The translations under genes and the position numbers were made by a program. DNA of 64,000 nt from the NCBI GenBank assembly GCA_016125355.1, contig WGLX01000003.1, positions 62,001 through 126,000 of the forward strand, given 5' to 3'. Below are positions 43,877-53,210 of this stretch, piece after piece. The notes under the pieces are model-generated. The model was not told the origin of the DNA, ran no database searches, and saw only the letters and a list, made by a program, of their open reading frames with translations. Numbering within the stretch: position 1 is the stretch's first letter; each line of letters starts with the position of its first letter. Origin of the DNA: Actinomycetales bacterium (GTDB lineage Bacteria > Actinomycetota > Actinomycetes > S36-B12).

Positions 43877-46860
43877 AACAGCCGCTCGAAGACCTGGCGG
43901 GCGCGACGGGTCGTGCGCTGGTAGTCGTCGATCATCCGGCCGGTCTCGCCTAGCTCGTAGCCAAGCGTGAACGCGACCGCGCGCCGCTCGCGAACGTCGG
44001 TGGGCACCTGGTCGCTCGCCCGGCCCCGCACGAGCATGACGGCGTTGCGCATCGCTGTCGCCAGCCGCCACGCGGCGGCCAGGGCGTCGGCATCCCGGTC
44101 GACGATGAGGTTGGCCGCCCTCGCCTCCTCCAGTGCCCTGAGCGTGCGCGTCGTGCGGAGACCGGGCACCTCGGCGGAATGTCGCATCTGCAGCAGCTGC
44201 ACCACCCACTCGACATCGCTGAGACCGCCCCTGCCGAGCTTGGTGTGCAGTGCCGGATCGGCGCCCCGCGGCAGCCGCTCGGACTCCATGCGGGCCTTGA
44301 GCCGACGCACCTCCACGACGTCGTCATCCGTCAGGGGATCGATCCACCGCAGATAGTCGATCGTCTCGAGGAATCGCTGGCCGAGACCGGCGTCCCCCGC
44401 CACCACGTCGGCGCGCAGCAGCGCCTGGGCCTCCCACACGGAGGACCACCGGCCGTAGTACGCCCGGTAGGACTCGAGGGATCGCACGAGGGGACCCTGC
44501 TTGCCCTCGGGCCGGAGATCGGCGTCGATGTCGAGCGGCGGATCCGCGGTCGGAGCCATCAGCAGCGCACGCAGTTCCTCGGCGATGTGCGTAGCGGTTC
44601 GTGAGGCGGCCTCCTCCTCCACGCCGGGGTTCGCCTCGAAGACGAACATGACGTCGGCGTCGCTGCTGAAGCCCAGCTCGTGGCCACCGAAGCGACCCAT
44701 GCCGATGACGCTGAACTGCACGAGTCCCTCCGGGTCCGCCCCCTCCCGGACCACCCGCAGGGCCCCCTCCACGCTGACCTCGGCCACGGCGGTCAGCGCC
44801 TCGGCAGCGGCGTCCGGCGATGCCATGCCGAGCAGCTCCGCCGCTGCCGTCCGGAAGAGCTCCCGGCGGCGCACCCCGCGGATGGCGGCGACCGCATTCA
44901 CCGGCTCGTCGTGCCGGTCGACGATGGACAGCACCTCGGCGAGCAGCGCCTCCTGCTGGCGCGGTGCGAGCTCATCGTCGTCGGCGAGGATGGCGACCGT
45001 CTCCGGCGCCTGCAGAACGAGTTCGGTGGCGTACCTGCTGGTCGCCAGGATCCGCGCCAGGCGCTCTGCGGCGATCGACTCGTCCCGAAGGAGCCGGAGG
45101 TACCAGTGCGTGGAGCCGAGCGCATCGCTGACCCGGCGGAAGCCCAGCAGGCCGCCATCGGGATCCGGTGCGTCGGCGAACCAGCCGAGCATGACGGGCA
45201 GCAGGGTCCGCTGGATCGCGGCCCGGCGGCTGACGCCGGAGGTGAGCGCCTGCAGGTGGCGCAGCGCGTTCTGCGGATCGAGGTAGCCCAGCGCCTGCAG
45301 ACGCGCCTCGGCCGCCTCGACGCTCAGCCGGGCCTCGCCTGCCTCGAGGCGCGCCACCGAGCGCAGCAGCGGTCGGTAGAACAGCTTCTCGTGCAGCCGG
45401 CGGACCTCACGCGCGTGCTTGCGCCACGTGGCCACGAGATCGGCTACGGGATCGCTGCGGAAGCCCATCGACCGACCGAGGCGGCGCAGGTCAGCCTCTC
45501 CCTCGGGCATCGTGTGGGTGCGTCGCAGCCTCTGCAGCTGGATGCGGTGCTCGAGCGTACGGAGGAAGCGGTAGGCCTCGGCGAGAGTGGCCGCGTCGTC
45601 CCGCCCCACGTATCCCCATGTCGCGAGCGCCTCCAGGGCGACCATCGTCGTGGGGCTGCGAAGCATGACGTCACTGCGTCCGTGGACGAGCTGCAGGAGC
45701 TGCACGGAGAACTCGACATCGCGCAGGCCTCCGGGACCGAGCTTCAGCTCACGGTCGGCCATCCGGGCGGGGATGTGCTGCTCCACCCGTCGGCGCATGG
45801 CCTGCACGTCCTCGACGAAGGTCGGATGGTCGGCGGCGCTCCACACGAAGGGGCTCACCGCGTCGACGTAGTCTGCGCCGAGGGCAAGGTCACCCGCCGC
45901 GGGCCGCGCCTTCAGGAGCGCCTGGAACTCCCAGGTGCTCGCCCAGCGCTCGTAGTAGCCGACGTGCGAGGCGATGGTGCGGACGAGAGCGCCCTGCTTG
46001 CCCTCGGGCCGCAGGTTGGGGTCGACCTCCCAGATGGTCCCCTCGGGAGTCACGGCCCCGCAGGCTCGCATGAGGGCACCCGCCAGGGCGGTAGCGGTCG
46101 CAAGCGCCTCGGCCTCGTCGCCGCCCTCACGGGCCTCCGCCACGTAGATGACGTCGACATCGCTGACGTAGTTCAGCTCACGCGCACCGCACTTGCCCAT
46201 GCCGATCACCGCGAAGCGGCATCGTTCCCACGCCTCACCGACGTCGGCCCGAGCGATCGCCAGCGCCGCCTCCAGGACGCAGTCGGCGAGGTCGGACAGC
46301 CACAGGGCCACGGCGTCCATCGCGGCCAGCCCGCTGAGATCCCGCGAGGCGATCCCGAGGAGGATGCGTCGGTAGGCGATCCGCAGCCGGTCCAGCACCT
46401 CCTCCCCCGTGCCGTGGGCCACCGGGTTCGGCGCATCCGGATGGGCTCCCACGGCCGTCAGCAGGTCGAGACGCATCTGCCGGGCGGACGGCGCCACGGC
46501 CAGCGACTCGGCGTCGGCCAGCACCTGCCACTCCGCCGGGTGCCGAGCCAGGAACTCCCCGAGCGCCTCGGACATGCCGATCACCTCGACGAGCCGCCGC
46601 CGCAGGTCAGGATCCGCGGCCAGGGACCGGGTCATCCGGGCCCATTCGCGCTCGTCCGCGGCCTCCAGGATCCGCACCAGGAGGAGCAGGGCGGCATCGG
46701 GATCCGCGGCACCACCGAGATCGGTGAGGACGTCGTCGTCGCCGTCCTCGCCCAGGAGCGGTTCGAGGCGCGAGGAGTCGCACAGCCGCTGCGCCCGGTC
46801 CGGATCCTGGAAGCCGAGGCGGGCCAGCCGCCCTGCCTCCGTCGTTCGACGATCCCTCAT
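43843..46860 (-). CDS. glnE: Bifunctional glutamine synthetase adenylyltransferase/adenylyl-removing enzyme
   Basis: GlnE adds or removes AMP on GlnA in response to nitrogen status. The 1005-residue protein contains two nucleotidyltransferase domains, each with its own acidic motif: VIGMGKCGARELNYVSDVDVIYV (N-terminal) and VIGMGRFGGHELGFSSDADVMFVF (C-terminal), and each followed by a DLRPEGKQGxLVR motif (NLRPEGKQGALVR, DLRPEGKQGPLVR). Both active sites look intact. ATG 46860 overlaps the amidotransferase stop by 4 nt. Confidence 0.95.
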   Translation of the reverse strand: MRDRRTTEAGRLARLGFQDPDRAQRLCDSSRLEPLLGEDGDDDVLTDLGGAADPDAALLLLVRILEAADEREWARMTRSLAADPDLRRRLVEVIGMSEALGEFLARHPAEWQVLADAESLAVAPSARQMRLDLLTAVGAHPDAPNPVAHGTGEEVLDRLRIAYRRILLGIASRDLSGLAAMDAVALWLSDLADCVLEAALAIARADVGEAWERCRFAVIGMGKCGARELNYVSDVDVIYVAEAREGGDEAEALATATALAGALMRACGAVTPEGTIWEVDPNLRPEGKQGALVRTIASHVGYYERWASTWEFQALLKARPAAGDLALGADYVDAVSPFVWSAADHPTFVEDVQAMRRRVEQHIPARMADRELKLGPGGLRDVEFSVQLLQLVHGRSDVMLRSPTTMVALEALATWGYVGRDDAATLAEAYRFLRTLEHRIQLQRLRRTHTMPEGEADLRRLGRSMGFRSDPVADLVATWRKHAREVRRLHEKLFYRPLLRSVARLEAGEARLSVEAAEARLQALGYLDPQNALRHLQALTSGVSRRAAIQRTLLPVMLGWFADAPDPDGGLLGFRRVSDALGSTHWYLRLLRDESIAAERLARILATSRYATELVLQAPETVAILADDDELAPRQQEALLAEVLSIVDRHDEPVNAVAAIRGVRRRELFRTAAAELLGMASPDAAAEALTAVAEVSVEGALRVVREGADPEGLVQFSVIGMGRFGGHELGFSSDADVMFVFEANPGVEEEAASRTATHIAEELRALLMAPTADPPLDIDADLRPEGKQGPLVRSLESYRAYYGRWSSVWEAQALLRADVVAGDAGLGQRFLETIDYLRWIDPLTDDDVVEVRRLKARMESERLPRGADPALHTKLGRGGLSDVEWVVQLLQMRHSAEVPGLRTTRTLRALEEARAANLIVDRDADALAAAWRLATAMRNAVMLVRGRASDQVPTDVRERRAVAFTLGYELGETGRMIDDYQRTTRRARQVFERLFYGVEDDDADA

Positions 46861-47615
46861 GCGGCCGGCGCCGCCGAGAAGCGCGCCCACACCAGGTCCG
46901 CCCAGGCGCGGGTCATGGGCCGCCACGCCGTCACCAGTTCGGGATCCGCGGCCTCCACGGGCACGGCTGCTGCGAGCGGGTCGATGCCGGAGCGCACCAG
47001 CGCCTCGTCCGGGTAGTCAGCCCACGACCGGAAGGTCGCGCCGTCGAGCTCGGGGTGCAGCTGCAGGCCGTACCCGCTGTCGCCGACCCGGAAGCCCTGC
47101 ACCCGGCAGGCGTCGTTGGTCAGCAGCAGGATCGCGCCAGGCGGCAGCTCGACCACGTGGTCCTGGTGCCACTGGACGGCAGGGATGTCGGCACCGCGCG
47201 TCGGCACCGCCTGTGAGATCACCGGGTCGCGAAGACCGTCGATCGTCTGGCGCACCTGGGCCAGGCCGATCTCCTGCGTCGGGCCGAGGTCCACCCGACC
47301 CCCGGTGGCCGCCGCGAGCAGCTGACCGCCGAGGCACAGGCCAAGGACGGGGACCCCCGCCGAGACAGCGTCCGCGAGCAGGAGCCGCTCGTCCGCCAGC
47401 CACGGAGCCACGTCATCGTCCGCCGCGCCCATGGCCCCGCCGAGGGCGAGGACGCCGTGGACGCCCTCGGGAACCGCAGTGGGCACCGTGGCGCCATCGC
47501 ACGCGAGCACCACGTCAAGGCGAAGGCCAGCCTCCTCGAGCCACTCGCCGACGAGCAGCGGCGGGTCGGTCGGGTCGTTCTGGATGGCGAGGACGAGGGG
47601 TTGCGCGTTGCTCAC
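46857..47615 (-). CDS. Class I glutamine amidotransferase (GMP synthase-like)
   Basis: The 252-residue protein starts at GTG 47615 and has the class I triad: nucleophile Cys in VPVLGLCLGGQLLAAATGG (about residue 95) and the His/Glu pair in GLQLHPELDG. It is a stand-alone GATase of the YfeJ/GuaA-like type; the ammonia acceptor or peptide substrate is unknown. It overlaps glnA2 and glnE by 4 nt each, so it is co-expressed with nitrogen-control genes. Confidence 0.85.
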   Translation of the reverse strand: MSNAQPLVLAIQNDPTDPPLLVGEWLEEAGLRLDVVLACDGATVPTAVPEGVHGVLALGGAMGAADDDVAPWLADERLLLADAVSAGVPVLGLCLGGQLLAAATGGRVDLGPTQEIGLAQVRQTIDGLRDPVISQAVPTRGADIPAVQWHQDHVVELPPGAILLLTNDACRVQGFRVGDSGYGLQLHPELDGATFRSWADYPDEALVRSGIDPLAAAVPVEAADPELVTAWRPMTRAWADLVWARFSAAPAA

Positions 47616-48949
47616 AACAGGGGAAGGTATCGGTCGATCTCCCACTGCGTCACCTGACGTCGGTACTCGGTCCACTCGGCCTGCTTGTTCCGCAGGAAGA
47701 AGTCGAAGACGTGCTCACCCAGCGTCTCGGCGACGAGTTCGGATCGCTCCATCGCTTGGACGGCCTGCCCCAGGCTGGCTGGCAGCGGCTTCATGCCCAA
47801 CGCCCGCCGCTCACGCTCGGTGAGGGCCCACACGTCGTCCTCGGCGCCGCGGGGCAGCTCGTACCCCTCCTCGATGCCCTTCAGCCCGGCGGCCAGCAGC
47901 ACCGCGAACGCGAGGTACGGGTTCGTCGCGCTGTCGAGCGCACGGAACTCCACGCGGGTGCTGTTGCCCTTGGACGGCTTGTACATCGGCACGCGGATGA
48001 GGGAGGAGCGGTTGTTGTGGCCCCAGCAGATCCAGGCCGGCGCCTCGCCGCCGCCGGCGAGCCGCTTGTAGGAGTTGACCCACTGGTTCGTCACGGCGGT
48101 GATCTCGGGTGCGTGCACGAGCAGGCCGGCGATGAAGGAGCGGGCGACCTTCGACAGCTGGTACTCGGCCCCGGCCTCGAAGAAGGCGTTGCGGTCCCCT
48201 TCGAAGAGGGACAGGTGGGTGTGCATGCCCGACCCCGGATGGTCCCTCAGCGGCTTGGGCATGAAGGACGCATACAGCCCCTGCTCGAGGGCGACCTCCT
48301 GGACGACGAGGCGGAAGGTCATCAGGTTGTCGGCCGTCGTAAGCGCGTCGGCGTACCGCAGGTCGATCTCCTGCTGGCCCGGTCCGCCCTCGTGATGGCT
48401 GAACTCGACCGAGATGCCCATCTGCTCGAGCATCGTGATCGCATGACGACGGAAGTCCTGGGCCACGCCGTGGGGGGCGTTGTCGAAGTACCCGTACTGA
48501 TCCACCGGGTCCGGGGTGGTGCCCGGCGTAGGGGCGTTCTTGAACAGGTAGAACTCGACCTCGGGGTGCGTGTAGAAGGTGAACCCGAGGTCGGCGGCCT
48601 TGGTGAGCGTCCGCTTCAGCACGTAGCGCGGGTCTGCGTACGAGGGGGAGCCGTCAGGCAGCTGGATGTCGCAGAACAGCCGAGCCACACCGGGGTTCTC
48701 GCTTCGCCACGGGAGCAGGGAGAAGGTCGCGGGATCCGGCTTGGCCAGCATGTCCGATTCGTAGACCCGCGCGAACCCCTCGATGGCCGACCCGTCGAAC
48801 CCGATCCCCTCGGCAAAGGCCCCCTCCAGCTCCGCCGGCGCGATGGCGACCGACTTCAGGGTGCCCAGCACGTCGGTGAACCACAGACGCACGAATCGGA
48901 TATCGCGCTCCTCGATCGTGCGGAGGACGAACTCGGCCTGCTTGTCCAT
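47612..48949 (-). CDS. glnA2: Glutamine synthetase type I, GlnA2-like
   Basis: The 445-residue protein shows FDGSAIEGFARVYESDM, FTFYTHPEVEFYLF, PKPLRDHPGSGMHTHLSLF and NRSSLIRVPMYKP. It is shorter than GlnA and of the alpha-like type seen as GlnA2 next to glnE in actinobacteria. The loop that carries the adenylylated Tyr in GlnA reads DDVWALTERER, with Trp instead, so it should escape GlnE control. The ATG at 48949 has CAGTAT 6 nt upstream. Confidence 0.92.
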   Translation of the reverse strand: MDKQAEFVLRTIEERDIRFVRLWFTDVLGTLKSVAIAPAELEGAFAEGIGFDGSAIEGFARVYESDMLAKPDPATFSLLPWRSENPGVARLFCDIQLPDGSPSYADPRYVLKRTLTKAADLGFTFYTHPEVEFYLFKNAPTPGTTPDPVDQYGYFDNAPHGVAQDFRRHAITMLEQMGISVEFSHHEGGPGQQEIDLRYADALTTADNLMTFRLVVQEVALEQGLYASFMPKPLRDHPGSGMHTHLSLFEGDRNAFFEAGAEYQLSKVARSFIAGLLVHAPEITAVTNQWVNSYKRLAGGGEAPAWICWGHNNRSSLIRVPMYKPSKGNSTRVEFRALDSATNPYLAFAVLLAAGLKGIEEGYELPRGAEDDVWALTERERRALGMKPLPASLGQAVQAMERSELVAETLGEHVFDFFLRNKQAEWTEYRRQVTQWEIDRYLPLL

Positions 48950-49010
48950 GGACCCATACTGGCCTCGCTCGTGTTACGGCGCGGTTAAACGCGCCCAGTA
49001 ATCTCAGCCC
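48950..49010. promoter_or_regulatory. Divergent leaderless promoters of glnA2 and nadE with a GlnR-like site
   Basis: On the minus strand CAGTAT (48961-48956) lies 6 nt before the glnA2 ATG; on the plus strand TAATCT (48999-49004) lies 6 nt before the nadE GTG. Between them, the minus strand reads TTAAC-N6-GTAAC (48973-48988), similar to the site before glnA (TTAAC-N6-GAAAC). Confidence 0.5.
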
Positions 49011-50684
49011 GTGGCCACGCTGCGTACCGCCCTCGTGCAGATCAACCCGGTCGTCGGCGACCTCGACGGCAACGCCGCACTGGTGCGGTTCGCCATCGCC
49101 GATGCGGTCGCCCGCGGGGCACGCTTGATCGTGCTCCCGGAGATGGTCCTCACCGGCTATCCCGTGGAGGACCTGGCACTGCGGCCGTCCTTCCAGTCGG
49201 CGGCGCGCGACGCCGTCCACGAGCTGGCTCGGGACCTCGCCGACGACGGCTGTGGCGACGTCACCTGCCTGGTGGGCTATCTCGACTACCTCGACGACGA
49301 GCCAGGAGGCCCCGCGAGCCGGCCTCGCCGCGCCCCCGTGAACGCCGCGGCCGTCATTCGGGACGGCAGCGTGGCCGCGCGGTACGTCAAGCACCACCTG
49401 CCCAACTACGGGGTGTTCGACGAGGCCCGCTACTTCGTGCCCGGCAACGATCCACTGGTCATCGACGTCGATGGCGTCGATGTGTCCGTGGCGATCTGCG
49501 AGGACCTCTGGCAGGAGGGCGGACCGGTGGCATGGACGCGGGAGGCGGGCGCCCCGGTGCTCGCCGTCCTCAATGCCTCCCCGTACGAACGCGACAAGGA
49601 CGATGTCCGCCTCGACCTGTGCGAACGGCGGGCGCGGGAGGCAGGAGCGACCATCCTCTACGCGAACATCGTCGGCGCCCAGGACGAGCTGGTGTTCGAT
49701 GGTGACTCGCTCGCTGTGGCTCCCGACGGCACGCTGCTCGGCCGGGCCGCGCAGTTCGAGTCGGGGGTCCTGATCGTCGACGTCGACACCGACGCGCCCG
49801 AGCCAGGCACCGGCCCTGTGGCACCCCGACTCGACACCCTCGCCGAGGTCTACGGCGCACTCGTGCTGGGCCTGCGCGACTATGTCGACAAGAACGGCTT
49901 CCCGTCCGTGATTCTGGGCCTCAGTGGCGGCATCGACTCGGCGCTCGTGGCCGCTCTGTCCGTCGACGCCTTCGGACCGGAGCGCGTGTTCGGCGTGGCA
50001 CTCCCCAGCGTGTACTCGTCGGAGCACTCCGTGGCGGACGCCTACGACCTCGCGGATCGCACGGGCCTGAGCATCCGGACAGTGCCCATCGCCGGCATCG
50101 TCGATGCCTTCCAGCACGAGCTCGCGCTCAGCGGGCTGGCCGAGGAGAACCTGCAGGCGCGCGTGCGCGGCACCACGCTGATGGCCCTGTCCAACGCCGA
50201 GGGACACCTCGTGCTCGCCACCGGAAACAAGAGCGAACTGTCCGTGGGCTACTCGACGATCTACGGTGACGCCGTCGGTGGCTTCGCGCCCATCAAGGAC
50301 GTTCCCAAGACTCTCGTCTGGGAGCTGGCGCGCTGGCGCAACGCGCACGCGGTCGCGTTGGGTCAGACTCCCCCCATCCCGCCCAACAGCATCGAGAAGC
50401 CTCCCAGCGCGGAGCTCCGTCCGGATCAGAAGGACACCGACTCTCTGCCTGACTACCTGCTGCTCGACCAGCTGCTCGACAGGTACGTGGCCGGCGATCA
50501 CAGCGCGGCCGACCTGGTCGGAGCGGGTTTCGACTCCGCTCTCGTCGAGCGCATCCTTCGACTCACGGACCTCGCGGAGTACAAGCGCCGGCAGTACCCC
50601 CCGGGCACGAAGATCTCGCTGCGCGCCTTCGGACGGGACCGGCGCCTGCCGATCACAAGCCGCTGGCGCGAATCCGCCCCGTAG
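49011..50684 (+). CDS. nadE: Glutamine-dependent NAD+ synthetase
   Basis: NadE makes NAD from deamido-NAD using ammonia from glutamine. The 557-residue protein has an N-terminal nitrilase domain with Glu (VLPEMVLTGYP), Lys (YVKHHLPNYGVFDE) and Cys (AICEDLWQ), and a C-terminal synthetase domain with the pyrophosphatase P-loop LGLSGGIDSAL and GNKSELSVGYSTIYGD. Length is that of the shorter bacterial two-domain form. The GTG start is supported by TAATCT 6 nt upstream. Confidence 0.95.
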   Translation: MATLRTALVQINPVVGDLDGNAALVRFAIADAVARGARLIVLPEMVLTGYPVEDLALRPSFQSAARDAVHELARDLADDGCGDVTCLVGYLDYLDDEPGGPASRPRRAPVNAAAVIRDGSVAARYVKHHLPNYGVFDEARYFVPGNDPLVIDVDGVDVSVAICEDLWQEGGPVAWTREAGAPVLAVLNASPYERDKDDVRLDLCERRAREAGATILYANIVGAQDELVFDGDSLAVAPDGTLLGRAAQFESGVLIVDVDTDAPEPGTGPVAPRLDTLAEVYGALVLGLRDYVDKNGFPSVILGLSGGIDSALVAALSVDAFGPERVFGVALPSVYSSEHSVADAYDLADRTGLSIRTVPIAGIVDAFQHELALSGLAEENLQARVRGTTLMALSNAEGHLVLATGNKSELSVGYSTIYGDAVGGFAPIKDVPKTLVWELARWRNAHAVALGQTPPIPPNSIEKPPSAELRPDQKDTDSLPDYLLLDQLLDRYVAGDHSAADLVGAGFDSALVERILRLTDLAEYKRRQYPPGTKISLRAFGRDRRLPITSRWRESAP

Positions 50685-50693
50685 CCGGGGTCG

Positions 50694-51308
50694 TCACGGC
50701 CGCAGGGGCAGCAGTCCGACGAGAACCGTGTCGACGATGGCCTCGACGGAGACCTTGGGGGCACTGGCGACGCACTTCCAGGCCCCTAGGTAGAACATCG
50801 GGCCCACCAGCACGGGGATCAGCGCATCGGGGTCGAGATCCGACCGCAGCTCGCCCGATGCGATGCCGTCCGCGATCACGTCCCGCAACACCTGGCGGCG
50901 CGGTGCGAGCACCCGCGCATGCACCATCTCGGCGAGTTCCGGCGAGTGCAGGCCCTCCCCCACCGACTGCATGAGCAGCCGGCCACGGGAGGAATTGGTC
51001 GCTCGAGAGCGCACAGCCTGGAGCACCGCGATCAGCCGCTCCCGCACCGGGCCCGGGGGCGGCGGCGCCGGCAGATCGTCATTGAGGCGCAGCAGCGCCC
51101 CGAGGACGAGGTCCTCACGAGTGGGGAACCGCCGGTAGACGGTCGTCTTGGCCACCCCCGCCCGCGCCGCCACGGCCTCGACAGTGAACCGCTCGAAGCC
51201 GCCCTCGGAGAGCTCCTCGAGGGCAGCCGAGGTGATCTCCGTGTCGATCCGCTCGTCGCGGGGCCGACCCTTACGCTGGGCCGGCTCCCGCGCGGGGGCG
51301 GTGGTCAC
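50694..51308 (-). CDS. TetR-family transcriptional repressor
   Basis: The 204-residue regulator starts at GTG 51308, overlapping the MFS stop by 4 nt. It has a TetR helix-turn-helix (FTVEAVAARAGVAKTTVYRRFPTREDLV, seen as VAARAGVAKTTVYRRF) after a basic GRPRDERI segment, and a helical ligand domain. It is in one transcript with the efflux pump and probably represses it from the palindrome at 53070-53084. Confidence 0.9.
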   Translation of the reverse strand: MTTAPAREPAQRKGRPRDERIDTEITSAALEELSEGGFERFTVEAVAARAGVAKTTVYRRFPTREDLVLGALLRLNDDLPAPPPPGPVRERLIAVLQAVRSRATNSSRGRLLMQSVGEGLHSPELAEMVHARVLAPRRQVLRDVIADGIASGELRSDLDPDALIPVLVGPMFYLGAWKCVASAPKVSVEAIVDTVLVGLLPLRP

Positions 51309-53011
51309 CGGCCCGCACTCTCCGTGGGCCCGCCCATCTCCTCGGCAAGCTCCTCGCGGTAGTGCTCGATCTCCTCCTGGACCAGCGCGTCGGTCTTGTC
51401 CAGGGCCGGCCCCGCGGCCGCCTCCCGCTTCTCCGGCGGGGTGATCTTCGGGAGCAGGAAGGCGACAACGAGCGCGGCCAGGAGCATCACGGTCATCGAG
51501 ATGTAGCTGGTGAAGTGCGAGGCACCCAGGAAGGCGTCGAAGACGCCGGCCCGCAGCGTGTCCGCCGTGGCCGCCGGCATGCCGGATGCCGCCGCCTGCG
51601 TGACGATCATGTCCGCCGCCACCACGGACTCCTGCGCGGCTGTGGCCGCGTCGGGCGGGATGGGAACCGGCGACGCGTTGATGGCCGTCAGGACGTTCGC
51701 CGCGTACTGGTTCGTCAGGATCGTGCCGATCACGGCGATGCCGAGGGCACCGGCAACCTGCCGCACCGTGTTCTGCACGGCCGAGCCCGCACCCGCGCGG
51801 GCGAGAGGAAGGACGTTCTGCAGCACCGTCGATCCGGGCGCCATCACGTTGCCCATGCCGAAGCCGAAGATGAAGAACGTCACGAGGACGAACCAGATGT
51901 TCGACTGGATCTCGAACCGCGTCATGAGGAACATGGCTACCACCACGAGGCCGAGGCCGGTCGTCATGACCGCGCGGTACCCGAACTTCTTCACCATGCC
52001 GGCACTTCGCGGCGCGGCGATGAGCTGGCCGAGTGCGAACGGCAGGAAGCACAGTCCCGCCACCAGCGTCGAGTAGCCGCGCAGCACCTGCAGGTAGAAC
52101 GGCAGCGAGAACATGATGCCTGAGAGCGCGAAGAAGGACAGGCTCACCGCCGTGAGGGCCACCGAGTAGCCGCGGTTCCTGAACAGCGACACGTCGAAGC
52201 TGGCGTGATCGCTGCGGGCCTCGGTCCAGAGGAAGAACACGATGAGCACGAGTCCGAGGCTCATGGGCAGGATGACCGACGTGGCCAGGAAGGTCTTGGT
52301 GGACGACCAGTCGATGATGCCGTACACGATCAGGAACAGGCCCGCAGCGGAGATGACCAGGCCCACGAGGTCGAGCTTGCGGGCGTGCGGGTTGTGGGTC
52401 TCCGGGACGATGCGCCAGATACCGATGAGGCCGATGATCACGATCGGCACGTTGATCAGGAAGACCGAGCCCCAGTCGTTGCCGGTGAGCCAGCTGCTCC
52501 AGGAGGGATGCTCGAGGAGGATGCCTCCGAGCACCGGGCCGAGCGCCACGGCGGCGCCGACCGCGCCCGCCCATGCGCCGATCGCCTTGCCCCGCTCGTG
52601 CGGCGGGAACACGACCGTGATGATCGCCAGGGTGACCGGCAGGACCGCGGCACCACCGACGCCCATGAGCGCGCGGAAGACGATGAGCATCGTCGAGGAG
52701 TCCGAGAAGGCGCATGCCGCCGACGCGAGGCCGAACAGGGCGAGGCCGATCATGAGGATGCGCTTGCGCCCGTAGCGGTCGCCCAGGACACCCCACGTGA
52801 AGAGCAGCGAGGCGAAGACGATGATGTAGGAGTCGATCGCCCAGACGAGCTCACTCTGGGTCGCACCGAGGTCGGCCTGGATCGTCGGCAGCGCGATGTT
52901 GAGGACCGTGTTGTCGAGGACGACGACCAGGAGGCTGACCACCACCACGGCCAGGATCGGCCACCGGCGGGGATGTCCTTCCCCGGACGTCATCCATGCG
53001 TTGTCTTCCAT
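51305..53011 (-). CDS. MFS multidrug efflux transporter (DHA2, 14 helices)
   Basis: The 568-residue protein has about 14 hydrophobic segments and the drug-proton antiporter motifs: VVVLDNTVLNIALPTIQADL in helix 1, GDRYGRKRILMIGL (motif A) and GVGGAAVLPVTLAIITVVF (motif B/C region). The C-terminal tail is acidic and cytosolic. It starts at ATG 53011 with GGAGGG 3 nt upstream. It likely exports hydrophobic toxic compounds. Confidence 0.88.
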   Translation of the reverse strand: MEDNAWMTSGEGHPRRWPILAVVVVSLLVVVLDNTVLNIALPTIQADLGATQSELVWAIDSYIIVFASLLFTWGVLGDRYGRKRILMIGLALFGLASAACAFSDSSTMLIVFRALMGVGGAAVLPVTLAIITVVFPPHERGKAIGAWAGAVGAAVALGPVLGGILLEHPSWSSWLTGNDWGSVFLINVPIVIIGLIGIWRIVPETHNPHARKLDLVGLVISAAGLFLIVYGIIDWSSTKTFLATSVILPMSLGLVLIVFFLWTEARSDHASFDVSLFRNRGYSVALTAVSLSFFALSGIMFSLPFYLQVLRGYSTLVAGLCFLPFALGQLIAAPRSAGMVKKFGYRAVMTTGLGLVVVAMFLMTRFEIQSNIWFVLVTFFIFGFGMGNVMAPGSTVLQNVLPLARAGAGSAVQNTVRQVAGALGIAVIGTILTNQYAANVLTAINASPVPIPPDAATAAQESVVAADMIVTQAAASGMPAATADTLRAGVFDAFLGASHFTSYISMTVMLLAALVVAFLLPKITPPEKREAAAGPALDKTDALVQEEIEHYREELAEEMGGPTESAGR

Positions 53012-53061
53012 CGGCCCTCCAAGAAGCAGATGCGTGCGCCTGCGCGGCCAGCACTTTCGAT

Positions 53062-53089
53062 ACGGATCTGTTGCGAAACGCAACCGTAG
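53062..53089. promoter_or_regulatory. Candidate TetR operator
   Basis: The perfect palindrome GTTGCGAAACGCAAC (53070-53084) is flanked by ACGG on the left and CCGT on the right, so symmetry continues with a gap. It lies 58 nt upstream of the MFS start in the 199-nt region between the pump and panB. Nothing else is seen in that region. Confidence 0.55.
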
Positions 53090-53210
53090 CGCAAAGTCGA
53101 GGAAAGGCAAACCTAACCCCGGCGGTGCCTGCTGGCCCTCGACGCGAGCGTCTGCCATCATGGTCCCGTCCGGGGACTCCGTGGGGAGCCTCGAGATGGG
53201 AGGAACCACC

